DNA of 64,000 nt, taken from positions 1 to 64,000 of the forward strand of contig JAJPEN010000037.1 of assembly GCA_021166835.1 (NCBI GenBank). The letters run 5' to 3'. Shown here piece by piece: positions 49,124 through 58,216 of this stretch. The stretch's first letter is position 1, and every line of letters starts with the position of its first letter. Source of the DNA: Burkholderiaceae bacterium (lineage in GTDB: Bacteria > Pseudomonadota > Gammaproteobacteria > Burkholderiales > Burkholderiaceae). The translations under genes and the position numbers were made by a program. Below the pieces are notes generated by a model, which did no database searches, had not been told where the DNA came from, and worked only from the letters and a program-made list of their open reading frames with translations.

Positions 49124-50110
49124 ATGCGCAAATCCCCGAAGCTCCTCCGCCTGGCGGCGTTCTCCGTCGCCGCCCTGACGGCCGCAGCCTTCCAGGCGCC
49201 GGTCGCCGCGCAGCAGAAGTTCATCACGATCGGTACCGGCGGCGTCACCGGCGTGTACTACGCCGCGGGCGGCGCGATCTGCCGCCTGGTGAACAAGGAC
49301 CGCGCGAAGCACGGCATCCGTTGCTCGGTCGAGTCCACCGGCGGCTCGGTGTTCAACGTCAACACGATCAAGGCGGGCGAGCTCGACCTCGGCTTCGCGC
49401 AATCCGACGTGCAGTACAACGGCCTGAAGGGCGTCGGCCAGTTCAAGGACGCCGGCCCCTGGCAGGATATGCGCGCCGTCTTCTCGGTGCATCCGGAGCC
49501 GTTCACCGTGGTCGCGCGCAAGGAAGCGAACATCAAGAGCTTCGCCGACTTCAAGGGCAAGCGCTTCAACGTCGGCAACCCGGGTTCGGGCACGCGCGCA
49601 TCGATGGAGGAGCTGCTCGCCGCAATGGGCTGGACGCTGGGCGACTTCGGGCTGGCCGCGGAGCTGAAGGCCGACGAACACGGCCCGGCGCTGTGCGACG
49701 GCAAGATCGACGGCTTCTTCTACGCGGTCGGCCACCCGTCGGCGAATATCCAGGACCCGACCACCACCTGCGGCGCGCAACTGGTTTCGCTCACCGGTCC
49801 CGCCATCGACAAGCTGCTCGCCGACAAGCCGTATTACGCGAAGGCGACGATTCCGGCCGGCCTGTATCCGAACAATCCGCAGGCCACCGAAACCTACGGC
49901 GTGCTCGCCACCGTCGTCGCATCGGCGAAGACGCCGGCCGACACCGTCTATGCGGTGGTGAAGGCGGTGTTCGACAACTTCGACGAGTTCAGGAAGCTGC
50001 ACCCGGCGCTGGCGAACCTCAAGCCCGAGAGCATGGCGAAGGACGGCCTGTCGGCGCCGCTGCACGAAGGGGCGCAGCGCTACTATCGCGAGAAGGGCTG
50101 GATCCAGTGA
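49124..50110 (+). CDS. TAXI-family TRAP transporter receptor
   Basis: A 328-residue periplasmic binding protein. After a signal peptide (residues 1-30, ending PVAAQQ), the TAXI signature appears as [20 protein letters not shown] and the fold continues with [20 protein letters not shown] and [19 protein letters not shown]. Family members bind glutamate-like or carboxylate ligands and deliver them to a fused permease, which is the next gene. ATG 49124 follows TGGAGA. A hairpin separates it from the permease. Confidence 0.9.
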   Translation: MRKSPKLLRLAAFSVAALTAAAFQAPVAAQQKFITIGTGGVTGVYYAAGGAICRLVNKDRAKHGIRCSVESTGGSVFNVNTIKAGELDLGFAQSDVQYNGLKGVGQFKDAGPWQDMRAVFSVHPEPFTVVARKEANIKSFADFKGKRFNVGNPGSGTRASMEELLAAMGWTLGDFGLAAELKADEHGPALCDGKIDGFFYAVGHPSANIQDPTTTCGAQLVSLTGPAIDKLLADKPYYAKATIPAGLYPNNPQATETYGVLATVVASAKTPADTVYAVVKAVFDNFDEFRKLHPALANLKPESMAKDGLSAPLHEGAQRYYREKGWIQ

Positions 50111-50116
50111 TGCGAT

Positions 50117-50185
50117 GCGCATCCGGCGCACGAGCGGCGCCGGATGCGCCTGCGATCCCACGGGCGGGCCGCGTGCCCGCCTTTT
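50117..50185 (+). terminator. Tandem hairpins between TAXI receptor and permease (attenuator)
   Basis: A perfect 13-bp stem GCGCATCCGGCGC (50117-50129) with GCGCCGGATGCGC (50137-50149) starts 6 bases after the receptor stop. A second stem GGCGGGC (50163-50169) with GCCCGCC (50175-50181) is followed by TTTTC, as in an intrinsic terminator. Such a partial terminator would let more receptor than permease be made. Confidence 0.7.
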
Positions 50186-50234
50186 CGATTGCGATGAACG
50201 CGTTCGCGCGCGCACGAGTCTTCCGGAGACGCGA

Positions 50235-52817
50235 ATGAGCGAAACCGTCACGCCCTCGGTCCAGTTGCAGGAAATCGTCGCCGACGCCGACATGGGCGGG
50301 CGCGCCGCTTCGGGCGTCTCCGGCGCGGTGATCAGCGCGGTCGCGGTCGGCTGGTCGCTGTTCCAGCTCTGGTACGCCTCGCCGCTGCCCTTCGCGCTCG
50401 GCTTCGGGCTGCTCAACGACACCGAGGCGCGCGCGCTGCACCTGGCGATCGCGCTGTTCCTCGGCTTCCTCGCCTATCCCGGCTCGCGCCGGCGCGGCGT
50501 CCGCTATCGCGTGCCGATCGCCGACTGGGCGATGGCCTTCGTCGGCGCCTTCGCCGGCGCGTACCTGTTCCTGTTCTACAACCAGCTCGCCACGCGTCCC
50601 GGCGTGCCGATCCCGCAGGACATCGTCATCGCCACGGTAGGCCTGGTGCTGCTACTCGAGGCGACGCGCCGCGCGGTCGGCCTGCCGATGACGATCCTCG
50701 CGCTGGTCTTCCTCGCCTACATCTTCCTCGGACCCTGGCTGCCCGACGTCGTCTCGCACAAGGGCGCCTCGCTCGAGCGGATGATCTCGCACATGTGGCT
50801 GACCACCGAGGGCGTCTACGGCGTCGCGCTCGGCGTGTCGGTGTCGTTCATCTTCATCTACGTGCTGTTCGGCTCGCTGCTCGATCGGGCGGGCGCCGGC
50901 AACTACATGATGCAGGTCGCCTTCGCCGCGCTCGGGCATCTGCGCGGCGGGCCGGCGAAGGTGGCGGTGGTCTCCTCCGGGTTGAACGGACTGATCTCCG
51001 GCTCGTCGGTGTCGAACGTCGTCTCGGGCGGCATCTTCACGATCCCGCTGATGAAGAAGGCGGGCTACGGCGGCGTGAAGGCCGGTGCGATCGAGACGGC
51101 CTCGTCGGTGAACGGGCAGATCATGCCGCCGGTGATGGGCGCAGCCGCGTTCCTGATGGTCGAATACGTCGGCATCCCGTACTCGGACATCGTCAAGCAC
51201 GCGTTCCTGCCGGCGGTGATCTCCTACATCGCGCTCTTCTACATCGTGCATCTCGAGGCACTGAAGCTCGGCATGAACCCGAGCGCGGTGCGCCGTTCAC
51301 GCCCGCTGCGCGAGCGCCTGCTCGGCTGGGGCTTCGGGCTCTCCGGAACGATCGTCGTCTGCGCGCTCGTCTACTGGATCGCGCTGGGTGCGCAGCGCCT
51401 GTTCGGCGACAGCGCGATCTGGATCATCGGCGGCCTGCTGCTCGCCACGCACATCGCATTGCTGTGGGATGCGGCGCGCAACCCCGACCTGCCGCAGGAC
51501 ATCGACATCGACAACCCGGTGCTGCCCGACACCTGGCCGACGGTGCGCGCGGGACTGCATTTCCTCGTTCCGATCGGCGTGCTGATCTGGTGCCTGATGA
51601 TCGAGCAGCTGTCGCCGGCGCTCAGCGCCTTCTGGGCCACCGCCACGCTGATCGCGCTGATGGCCACGCAGCGGCCGATCGTCGCGTTCTTTCGCGGGGT
51701 GCCGGCGCTGCCCGAATGGCGCACGGGCCTGCGCGAGATCGTGCAGGGGCTGAACGACGGCGCGCGCAACATGATCGGCATCGGCATCGCCACGGCGACC
51801 GCCGGCATCATCGTCGGCGGCATCACGCTCACCGGGCTCGGCTTCCGGATGACCGACTTCGTCGAGGTGGTCTCGCAGGGCAACGTGATCGTCATGCTGC
51901 TGTTCACCGCCTTCGTCTGCCTGGTGCTCGGGCTGGGCGTGCCGACCACGGCGAACTACATCCTCGTCGCGTCGCTGATGGCGCCGGTGATCGTCGAACT
52001 GGGCGCGCAGAGCGGGCTGATCATTCCGCTGATCGCCGTGCACCTGTTCGTCTTCTATTACGGGATCATGGGCGACATCACGCCGCCGGTGGGGCTGGCA
52101 ACCTTCGCCGCGGCGGCGATCTCGGGCGAGGACCCGATCCAGACCGGCATCCAGGGCTCGATGTACGCGCTGCGCACCGTCGTGCTGCCCTTCGTCTTCG
52201 TCTTCAATCCGGCGCTGCTGCTGATCGACGTGCACGGCTGGTGGGAGGTGGCGCTCGTCGCCTTCGCCGCGATCGTCGCGTCGCTCACCTTCGCCGCCGC
52301 GACGATGTTCTGGTTCCGCGTTCGATGCCGCTGGTGGGAGGTCGTCGCGCTGCTCGTCGCGACCTTCGCACTGTTCCGGCCCGACTGGTTCATGGATCGA
52401 CTCGAGCCGCCGTACCGCGAGGTGCCGTCTGCGCAGATCTTCGAGGTCGCGCAGCAGCTCGATCCGGGCGACAGGCTCGCATTGATCATCGAGGGAACGA
52501 ATCTCGAGGGCGAGGAGATCCGCAAGACGGTGGGCGTTCAGCTGCGCGACGCGGGCGACGGCAGGAAACGGCTGCAGGAGGCCGGCCTCACCGTTACCAC
52601 GCTGGGCGACCAGGTGCAGATCTCCAACGTGCGCTTCGGCAGCCGTGCGAAGAAGAACGGCTTCGAGATCGGCTGGCAGGTGGGCGGCGTGCTCGTGCCC
52701 ACCGAGCGCCCGTCGATGCACTGGGTCTACGCTCCGGCGCTGCTGCTGGTGGCGCTGGTCTGGTGGGGGCAGGGGCGACGGATCCGGCGTCAAGCGCCGG
52801 TCAGCCACGCAGCGTAG
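50235..52817 (+). CDS. TRAP transporter fused small/large permease with DUF3394 domain
   Basis: An 860-residue membrane protein with about sixteen to eighteen hydrophobic segments. The N-terminal four-helix part is DctQ-like. The rest is DctM-like with SGLNGLISGSSVSNVVSGGI, VNGQIMPPVMGAAAFLMVEY, LGVPTTANYILVASLMAPVI and IMGDITPPVGLATFAAAAIS. The C-terminal 180 residues (from about 680) are the DUF3394 region common in TAXI permeases, with a soluble stretch (RLALIIEGTNLEGEEIRKTV). It partners with the receptor upstream. The last 28 bases overlap the convergent dehydratase gene. Confidence 0.92.
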   Translation: MSETVTPSVQLQEIVADADMGGRAASGVSGAVISAVAVGWSLFQLWYASPLPFALGFGLLNDTEARALHLAIALFLGFLAYPGSRRRGVRYRVPIADWAMAFVGAFAGAYLFLFYNQLATRPGVPIPQDIVIATVGLVLLLEATRRAVGLPMTILALVFLAYIFLGPWLPDVVSHKGASLERMISHMWLTTEGVYGVALGVSVSFIFIYVLFGSLLDRAGAGNYMMQVAFAALGHLRGGPAKVAVVSSGLNGLISGSSVSNVVSGGIFTIPLMKKAGYGGVKAGAIETASSVNGQIMPPVMGAAAFLMVEYVGIPYSDIVKHAFLPAVISYIALFYIVHLEALKLGMNPSAVRRSRPLRERLLGWGFGLSGTIVVCALVYWIALGAQRLFGDSAIWIIGGLLLATHIALLWDAARNPDLPQDIDIDNPVLPDTWPTVRAGLHFLVPIGVLIWCLMIEQLSPALSAFWATATLIALMATQRPIVAFFRGVPALPEWRTGLREIVQGLNDGARNMIGIGIATATAGIIVGGITLTGLGFRMTDFVEVVSQGNVIVMLLFTAFVCLVLGLGVPTTANYILVASLMAPVIVELGAQSGLIIPLIAVHLFVFYYGIMGDITPPVGLATFAAAAISGEDPIQTGIQGSMYALRTVVLPFVFVFNPALLLIDVHGWWEVALVAFAAIVASLTFAAATMFWFRVRCRWWEVVALLVATFALFRPDWFMDRLEPPYREVPSAQIFEVAQQLDPGDRLALIIEGTNLEGEEIRKTVGVQLRDAGDGRKRLQEAGLTVTTLGDQVQISNVRFGSRAKKNGFEIGWQVGGVLVPTERPSMHWVYAPALLLVALVWWGQGRRIRRQAPVSHAA

Positions 52818-53764
52818 CGGGCGAGATCGACGTTGCCGCCGCTGAGGATCACGCCGACGCGTCGGCCCTGCCAGTCGTTCGCCGCGGCGAAGGCGCCCGC
52901 CGCGCCCAGGCAGCCGGTAGGCTCGACGACGATCTTCATCCGCTCGGCGAAGAAGCGCATCGCGTCGACGAGCTGCGCATCGTCGACGGTGACGACGTCG
53001 CGCGCCAGGCGCCGGATGATCGGAAAAGTGCGTTCGCCCAGGTGCCTCGTCATCGCACCGTCGGCGATCGTGTCCGGGATGCCGATCGTCACGATTTCGC
53101 CGCGTCGAAGCGATTGCCGGCCGTCGTCGCCTGCGGCCGGCTCGACGCCGAACACCGCGCAGCGCGGCGATACCGCTTCCGCCGCGAGCAGCGATCCCGA
53201 CAGCAACCCGCCGCCGCCCAGCGGCACGAACAGCGCGTCGAGTTCGCCCACGTCCTCGAAGAGTTCGAGCGCCGCGGTTCCCTGTCCGGCGATCACGTCG
53301 TCGTGGTCGAAGGGCGGAATCAGCGTGAGGCCGCGTTCGTCGGCCAGGCGCTGCGCGATCGCCTCGCGCGATTCGCGCAGCCGGTCATAGGGGATGACCT
53401 CGGCGCCGTAGCCGCGCGTGGCGGCGAGCTTCGCCGCCGGCGCGTCGGCCGGCATGACGATCACCGCCGTCGAGCCCAGCTCGCGCGCGGCGAGCGCGAT
53501 CGCCTGCGCGTGGTTGCCCGACGAGAACGCAACGACCCCGGCGCGCCGCTGCGCCGGATCGAGCTTCGCGATCGCATTGAACGCGCCGCGGAACTTGAAC
53601 GCGCCCATGCGCTGCAGGTTCTCGCACTTGAAGAAGAGCGACGCGCCGGTGCGCGCGTCGGCGGTGGCCGAGCGCAGCACGGACGTGCGGTGCGCGTGAC
53701 CGCGCAGGCGCGCGGTGGCGGCGCGGACGTCGTCGATCGTAGGCAGGGGCAAGATGGGCGGCAT
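52790..53764 (-). CDS. Threonine/serine dehydratase-like PLP enzyme (threo-3-hydroxyaspartate type)
   Basis: A 324-residue fold-type II PLP enzyme. LFFKCENLQRMGAFKFRGAF includes the PLP Lys, AFSSGNHAQAIALAARELGS the substrate loop and FVPLGGGGLLSGSLLAAEAV the phosphate cup. The length and GAFKFRGAFNAI motif match the single-domain threonine-dehydratase and threo-3-hydroxyaspartate ammonia-lyase group without a C-terminal ACT domain. The product would be a 2-oxo acid and ammonia. It is divergent from chrA across a tandem repeat. The exact substrate is unresolved. Confidence 0.85.
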   Translation of the reverse strand: MPPILPLPTIDDVRAATARLRGHAHRTSVLRSATADARTGASLFFKCENLQRMGAFKFRGAFNAIAKLDPAQRRAGVVAFSSGNHAQAIALAARELGSTAVIVMPADAPAAKLAATRGYGAEVIPYDRLRESREAIAQRLADERGLTLIPPFDHDDVIAGQGTAALELFEDVGELDALFVPLGGGGLLSGSLLAAEAVSPRCAVFGVEPAAGDDGRQSLRRGEIVTIGIPDTIADGAMTRHLGERTFPIIRRLARDVVTVDDAQLVDAMRFFAERMKIVVEPTGCLGAAGAFAAANDWQGRRVGVILSGGNVDLARYAAWLTGA

Positions 53765-53800
53765 CGGCGCAAAGAATACCGCTCTGAGCAGCGGGTTCGC

Positions 53801-53839
53801 GTTTCGGCCTTGCGTTTCGGCCTTGCGTTTCGGCCTTGC
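53801..53839. repeat. Three 13-bp tandem repeats between the dehydratase gene and chrA
   Basis: GTTTCGGCCTTGC occurs three times head to tail (53801-53813, 53814-53826, 53827-53839) with no mismatch. It starts 37 bases upstream of the dehydratase ATG and ends 7 bases upstream of the chosen chrA ATG. Period 13 does not fit a coding function here. It may be a binding-site array or a slipped-strand expansion. Confidence 0.85.
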
Positions 53840-53845
53840 ACGCCG

Positions 53846-55150
53846 ATGCGCCGACGTGCGAGCCTGCCGCATCGATCCTTCCACGCCTTCGTGACTTCCG
53901 AAGTCTTCCGTGCCTTCCTGAAGCTCGGCCTGAGCTCCTTCGGCGGCCCGATCGCGCATCTCGGCTATTTTCGCGCCGAGTTCGTTGAGCGGCGGCGCTG
54001 GCTCGACGAGCGACGCTATGCCGAGCTGGTCGCGCTGTGCCAGTTCCTGCCCGGTCCGGCGAGCAGCCAGGTCGGCTTCGCGATCGGCCTGGAGCGCGCG
54101 GGCTGGCGCGGGGCGCTTGCCGCATGGGCGGGATTCACGCTGCCTTCGGCGATCGCTCTCGTACTGTTCGCGCTGGGGCTCGCCCGGATCGATGCGGCGA
54201 ACCCGGTGCTCGCCGGCGTGCTGCAGGCGTTGAAGGTCGTCGCGGTGGCGGTCGTCGCACAGGCGGTCGTGTCGATGGCTCGTTCGTTGACCCCCGATGC
54301 GCCGCGCCGCGCGCTGGCGCTGCTGGCAGCCGCCATCGTGCTGCTGCATACGGGTGCCCCGATGCAGCTCGTCGCGCTCGCGGCCTCGGCGCTGGGCGGG
54401 GTCTGGCTGTTGCGCGGATCGACGGGCGCGGCCGCCGACACGGCCGATGCCGCGCGACCCGGCTCGGTGCAGGGCATCGCGCCCTGGCGTCGCGTCTCGC
54501 GCCGTGCCGGCGCGACGGCGGGAGCGCTCTTCGTCGCGTTGCTCGTGGCGCTGCCGCTGGCCGCATCGTGGTCTTCCGAGCCCCGTCTGGCGATCGCGGC
54601 GGCGTTCTACCGTGCCGGCGCCCTGGTCTTCGGCGGCGGACACGTCGTGCTGCCGCTGCTGCAGGCCGGCGTCGTCGCGCCCGGGTGGGTCGACGAATCG
54701 GCCTTCGTCGCGGGCTACGGCGCGGCGCAGGCGGTTCCGGGGCCGCTGTTCACCTTCGCGGCGTACCTGGGCAGCGTGATCGGCGCTCACGGCATCGCCG
54801 GCACGATGGCGGCCGGCGGCTCGGTATCCGGCGCCTGGGCCGCCGCCGCACTGTGCCTGGTCGCGATCTTCCTGCCCGGCATGCTGGTGCTCGTCGCCGC
54901 GCTTCCGTGGTGGGACGCGCTGCGCACGCAACCGGCATTGCGCCGGACGATCGCCGGCGTCAACGCCGGGGTCGTCGGCGTGCTGCTCGCCGCGTGGATC
55001 GACCCGGTGGCGACGAGCGCCGTGCGCGGACCGGCGGATGCGCTGTTCGCCGCCGCCCTCTACGCGCTGCTCGTCGGGCTGCGATGGCGGCCGTGGGCCG
55101 TCGTCGTCGTGGCGATCGGCATCGGAACGCTGCGCGGCCTGGCCGGCTGA
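53846..55150 (+). CDS. chrA: ChrA chromate transporter
   Basis: A 434-residue two-domain chromate ion transporter. The first CHR domain has FLKLGLSSFGGPIAHLGYFR, LVALCQFLPGPASSQVGFAI; the second repeats AAFYRAGALVFGGGHVVLPL and GAAQAVPGPLFTFAAYLGSV. Each half is about six membrane segments. It pumps chromate out of the cell or exchanges it for sulfate. ATG 53846 is the first start; GTG 53891 (VTSEVFRAFLKLGL) matches homologous N-termini better, so the true start may be 15 residues later. No chrB regulator is nearby. Confidence 0.9.
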   Translation: MRRRASLPHRSFHAFVTSEVFRAFLKLGLSSFGGPIAHLGYFRAEFVERRRWLDERRYAELVALCQFLPGPASSQVGFAIGLERAGWRGALAAWAGFTLPSAIALVLFALGLARIDAANPVLAGVLQALKVVAVAVVAQAVVSMARSLTPDAPRRALALLAAAIVLLHTGAPMQLVALAASALGGVWLLRGSTGAAADTADAARPGSVQGIAPWRRVSRRAGATAGALFVALLVALPLAASWSSEPRLAIAAAFYRAGALVFGGGHVVLPLLQAGVVAPGWVDESAFVAGYGAAQAVPGPLFTFAAYLGSVIGAHGIAGTMAAGGSVSGAWAAAALCLVAIFLPGMLVLVAALPWWDALRTQPALRRTIAGVNAGVVGVLLAAWIDPVATSAVRGPADALFAAALYALLVGLRWRPWAVVVVAIGIGTLRGLAG

Positions 55151-55167
55151 GCGACGGCCCCGCGGAA

Positions 55168-55569
55168 TCAGAGCCGGATACGCGCCGCCAGCTCGCGCAG
55201 CCGCTCGATCGGCGGATCGCGCCGCGGCCAGCCCAGCGTCACCGCGTCGCCGGTCACGCGCGGCAACACGTGCAGATGCAGATGCGGCACCGTCTGCCAC
55301 CCGGCCACCCGGTTCGCCTGCAGGAGCGTCACGCCGTCGGCGCCGAACTCGCGCTCGACGGCGATCGCGATGCGGCGCGCGAGCTTCATCATCGCCACCG
55401 CCGTCTCCTCGTCGGCGTCCATCAGCGTCTCGTAGGGCTTCACCGAGGCGACGATCACGTGCCCGTCGTTCACCTGGCCGGCGTCCATGAAGGCGAAGAC
55501 GCGCTCGTCGGCGTAGACGCGCGCGCACGGCAACTCGCCGCGGTACAGCTTCTCGAAGATCGTCGGCAT
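55168..55569 (-). CDS. HIT-family nucleotide hydrolase/transferase
   Basis: A 133-residue HIT protein. The active site HLHLHVL (His96, His98, His100) is intact, and the N-terminal IFEKLYRGELPCARVYADER is the usual HINT-like start. Family members hydrolyse AMP-lysine, AMP-NH2 or dinucleoside polyphosphates. It is the convergent neighbour of chrA and is divergent from serA, with about 117 bases between starts. The substrate is not determined. Confidence 0.92.
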   Translation of the reverse strand: MPTIFEKLYRGELPCARVYADERVFAFMDAGQVNDGHVIVASVKPYETLMDADEETAVAMMKLARRIAIAVEREFGADGVTLLQANRVAGWQTVPHLHLHVLPRVTGDAVTLGWPRRDPPIERLRELAARIRL

Positions 55570-55606
55570 TCGTCGCGTTCCGGAAGGGGGGCAATCGGGC
55601 AGGCCC

Positions 55607-55612
55607 TACAAT
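55607..55612 (+). promoter_or_regulatory. Promoter -10 candidate for serA
   Basis: TACAAT lies 75 bases before the serA ATG, within CCTACAATAACGCG. The -35 match is poor. The remaining leader is GC-rich with no obvious regulatory fold. Confidence 0.3.
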
Positions 55613-55686
55613 AACGCGCTTTCCCGCTTCCTTTTCGTGCCCGGCCGGGCCGCCTGCCGCAGGCGGCCCGCGACACGCATCCAGCC

Positions 55687-56928
55687 ATGAACCAGCCCGC
55701 GCAGCGCCTGTCCGTTCCGAAGGAAAAACTCAAGGTCGTCCTGTTCGAGGGCATCCATTCGTCGGCCGTCGACGTGCTGCGCAACGACGGCTACACGAAC
55801 ATCGATACCTACCGGCAGTCGCTGTCGGGCGACGAACTCGCGCACGCGATCGAAGGCGCGCATTTCGTCGGCATCCGCTCGCGCACGCATCTCACCGCCG
55901 AGGTTCTCGCGCAGGCCCCCAAGCTCACCGCGATCGGCTGCTTCTGCATCGGCACCAACCAGGTAGACCTCGACGCGGCGGCGCTGCGCGGCGTGCCGGT
56001 GTTCAACGCGCCGTTCTCCAACACGCGCAGCGTCGCCGAGCTGGTGCTCGGCGAGGTCATCATGCTGATGCGCGGCATTCCGCAGAAGAACGCGAAGCTG
56101 CATCGCGGCGGCTGGGACAAGAGCGCGGCGAATTCGTGGGAAGTGCGCGGCAAGGTGCTCGGCATCGTCGGCTACGGCCACATCGGCACGCAGATCGGCG
56201 TGCTCGCCGAGCAGCTCGGCATGAGCGTCGTCTTCCACGACATCGAGAGCAAATTGCCGCTGGGCAACGCGCGGCAGGCGGCCTCGCTCGAAGAGGTGCT
56301 TCGGCTGGCCGACGTCGTCACGCTGCACGTGCCGCAGACGCCCGCCACGCACGAGATGATCGGCCAGCGGCAGATCGCGGCGATGAAGCCGGGCTCCTTC
56401 CTGATCAACGCGTCGCGCGGCACCGTCGTCGTCATCGACGCGCTCGCCGAGGCGCTCGACAGCGGGCATCTGCTGGGCGCGGCGATCGACGTCTTTCCGG
56501 TGGAGCCCAAGGGCAACGACGGCGTCTTCGAGTCGCCGCTCACGCGCTTCGACAACGTGATCCTCACGCCGCACATCGGCGGCTCCACCTCCGAGGCGCA
56601 GGCGAACATCGGCGGAGAGGTCGCGGCCAAGCTGCTTCGCTACAGCAACAACGGCTCCACCGTCTCGGCGGTGAACTTCCCCGAAGTCTCGCTGCCCGAG
56701 CACGTCGGCAAGTCGCGCCTGCTGCACGTGCACCGCAACGTCCCGGGCATCATCGCCAACATCAACGAGCGCTTCTCGCGCGCCGGCATCAACATCTCGG
56801 CGCAGTATCTGCAGACGAACGCGCTCGTCGGCTACGTCGTCATCGACACCGACAGCGATGCGAGCCGCATCGCGCTCGAGGAGCTGTGCTCGATCGAGGG
56901 CACGATCCGCTGCCGTATCCTCTACTGA
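55687..56928 (+). CDS. serA: D-3-phosphoglycerate dehydrogenase
   Basis: A 413-residue enzyme that oxidises 3-phosphoglycerate in the first step of serine synthesis. The NAD site is KVLGIVGYGHIGTQIGVLAE; catalytic Arg is in NASRGTVVVIDALAEALDSG, the Glu in DVFPVEPKG and the His in LTPHIGGSTSEAQANIGGEV. The C-terminal ACT domain (about 340-413, VPGIIANINERFSRAGINIS) is of the E. coli type and usually gives serine feedback inhibition. The ATG is 6 bases after CATCCAGCC with no strong ribosome site. It is followed by nnrS. Confidence 0.96.
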   Translation: MNQPAQRLSVPKEKLKVVLFEGIHSSAVDVLRNDGYTNIDTYRQSLSGDELAHAIEGAHFVGIRSRTHLTAEVLAQAPKLTAIGCFCIGTNQVDLDAAALRGVPVFNAPFSNTRSVAELVLGEVIMLMRGIPQKNAKLHRGGWDKSAANSWEVRGKVLGIVGYGHIGTQIGVLAEQLGMSVVFHDIESKLPLGNARQAASLEEVLRLADVVTLHVPQTPATHEMIGQRQIAAMKPGSFLINASRGTVVVIDALAEALDSGHLLGAAIDVFPVEPKGNDGVFESPLTRFDNVILTPHIGGSTSEAQANIGGEVAAKLLRYSNNGSTVSAVNFPEVSLPEHVGKSRLLHVHRNVPGIIANINERFSRAGINISAQYLQTNALVGYVVIDTDSDASRIALEELCSIEGTIRCRILY

Positions 56929-56971
56929 GCCTCTGACAGAGCCTATACAGCCGCGCTTCGCGAGCACGCCG

Positions 56972-58192
56972 ATGGACGAACTCCCGCTTCAGCGACCCGG
57001 GCGCGCGCAGCCCGCGCCTGCCCCCGCCGTGCCGACCTTCGCCCTGTGGCAGCTCGGCTTTCGTCCGTTCTACCTGCTCGCCGGCATCTTCGCGGCGCTG
57101 GACATCGTCCTGTGGACGCTGCAGTTCGGCGGAACGATCGGCGCCGCGGTGCTGCGCGGCCCCTTGTGGCACGCGCACGAAATGCTGTTCGGCTACGCGC
57201 TCGCGGTGATCGCCGGGTTCCTGCTCACCGCCGTGCGCAACTGGACCAACCGGCCGACGCCCACGGGCGCGCCGCTGATGCTGCTCGCGGCGATCTGGCT
57301 GCTCGCGCGCGTGCTGGTGCTCGGCCCCTGGCCGCTCGCCGCGGCGCTGGCCAACGCCGCGTTTCCGGTGGCCGTCGCGATCGGCATCGGCATTCCCATC
57401 GTGCGCTCGCGCAACCGGCGCAACTACTTCTTCGTCGGCCTGCTCGTGCTGCTGGGCATGCTCGCGCTCGTCGTGCACGCGGCGCTCGACGGCTTCCTCG
57501 CCTTCGACCCGCTGCACGGCGTGCGGCTGGGGCTGGACGTCGTCCTGTTCATCATGGTCGTGATGGCCGGGCGCGTCGTTCCGATGTTCACGAACAACGG
57601 CATTGCCGGCCTGAACGCGCGTCGCAACCCGCTCGTCGAGAAGCTCTCGCTCGGCTCGGTCATCGCGCTGTTCGTCGTCGACCTGCTGCCGGCCCAGGCG
57701 TTTCCCTGGGCGGGCGCGCTCGCCGGCATCGTCGCGCTGGCGGCCGGGCTGGCGAACGCGACGCGGCTGGCGCTGTGGCAGCCGTGGCGCACTTTCTCCA
57801 CGCCGCTCGTCTGGGTGCTGCACGTCGCCTATGCGTGGATCGTCGTCCACCTGCTGCTGCGTGCCGGCGTCGCGGCCGGCCTGGTCGCGCATTCGGTGTC
57901 GGTGCACGCGCTCACGGTGGGCGGGATCGGCGGCCTGACGATCGGCATGATGACGCGCACGGCCCGCGGACACACCGCGCGCCCGCTGCGCGCCGACGGT
58001 TTCGAGGCGACGATGTACGCGCTCGTGTTCGCCGCTGCGCTGGTGCGCGTGTTCGGCCCGATCGCCAGCCCCGAGCATCTCGTCGTCTTCGTGCAGGCCT
58101 CTGCGATACTCTGGGCCGCGGCCTTCGGCCTGTACGTCGTGCGTGCCTGGCCCGTTCTCACGCGGCCGCGGCTCGACGGCAAGCCGGGCTGA
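56972..58192 (+). CDS. nnrS: NnrS family heme- and copper-containing membrane protein
   Basis: A 406-residue membrane protein with about twelve hydrophobic segments. Family marks are LWQLGFRPFYLLAGIFAALD, RGPLWHAHEMLFGYALAVIA (His-x-His), RVVPMFTNNGIAGLN and HALTVGGIGGLTIGMMTRTA. NnrS proteins are linked to nitric-oxide stress and denitrification. No norB, nirS/K or Nnr-type regulator is in the window, so the role here is presumably NO protection. It lies 43 bases after serA and 24 bases before aspA. Confidence 0.92.
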   Translation: MDELPLQRPGRAQPAPAPAVPTFALWQLGFRPFYLLAGIFAALDIVLWTLQFGGTIGAAVLRGPLWHAHEMLFGYALAVIAGFLLTAVRNWTNRPTPTGAPLMLLAAIWLLARVLVLGPWPLAAALANAAFPVAVAIGIGIPIVRSRNRRNYFFVGLLVLLGMLALVVHAALDGFLAFDPLHGVRLGLDVVLFIMVVMAGRVVPMFTNNGIAGLNARRNPLVEKLSLGSVIALFVVDLLPAQAFPWAGALAGIVALAAGLANATRLALWQPWRTFSTPLVWVLHVAYAWIVVHLLLRAGVAAGLVAHSVSVHALTVGGIGGLTIGMMTRTARGHTARPLRADGFEATMYALVFAAALVRVFGPIASPEHLVVFVQASAILWAAAFGLYVVRAWPVLTRPRLDGKPG

Positions 58193-58216
58193 ATCCACCG
58201 TTCGAAACGGATCCTC

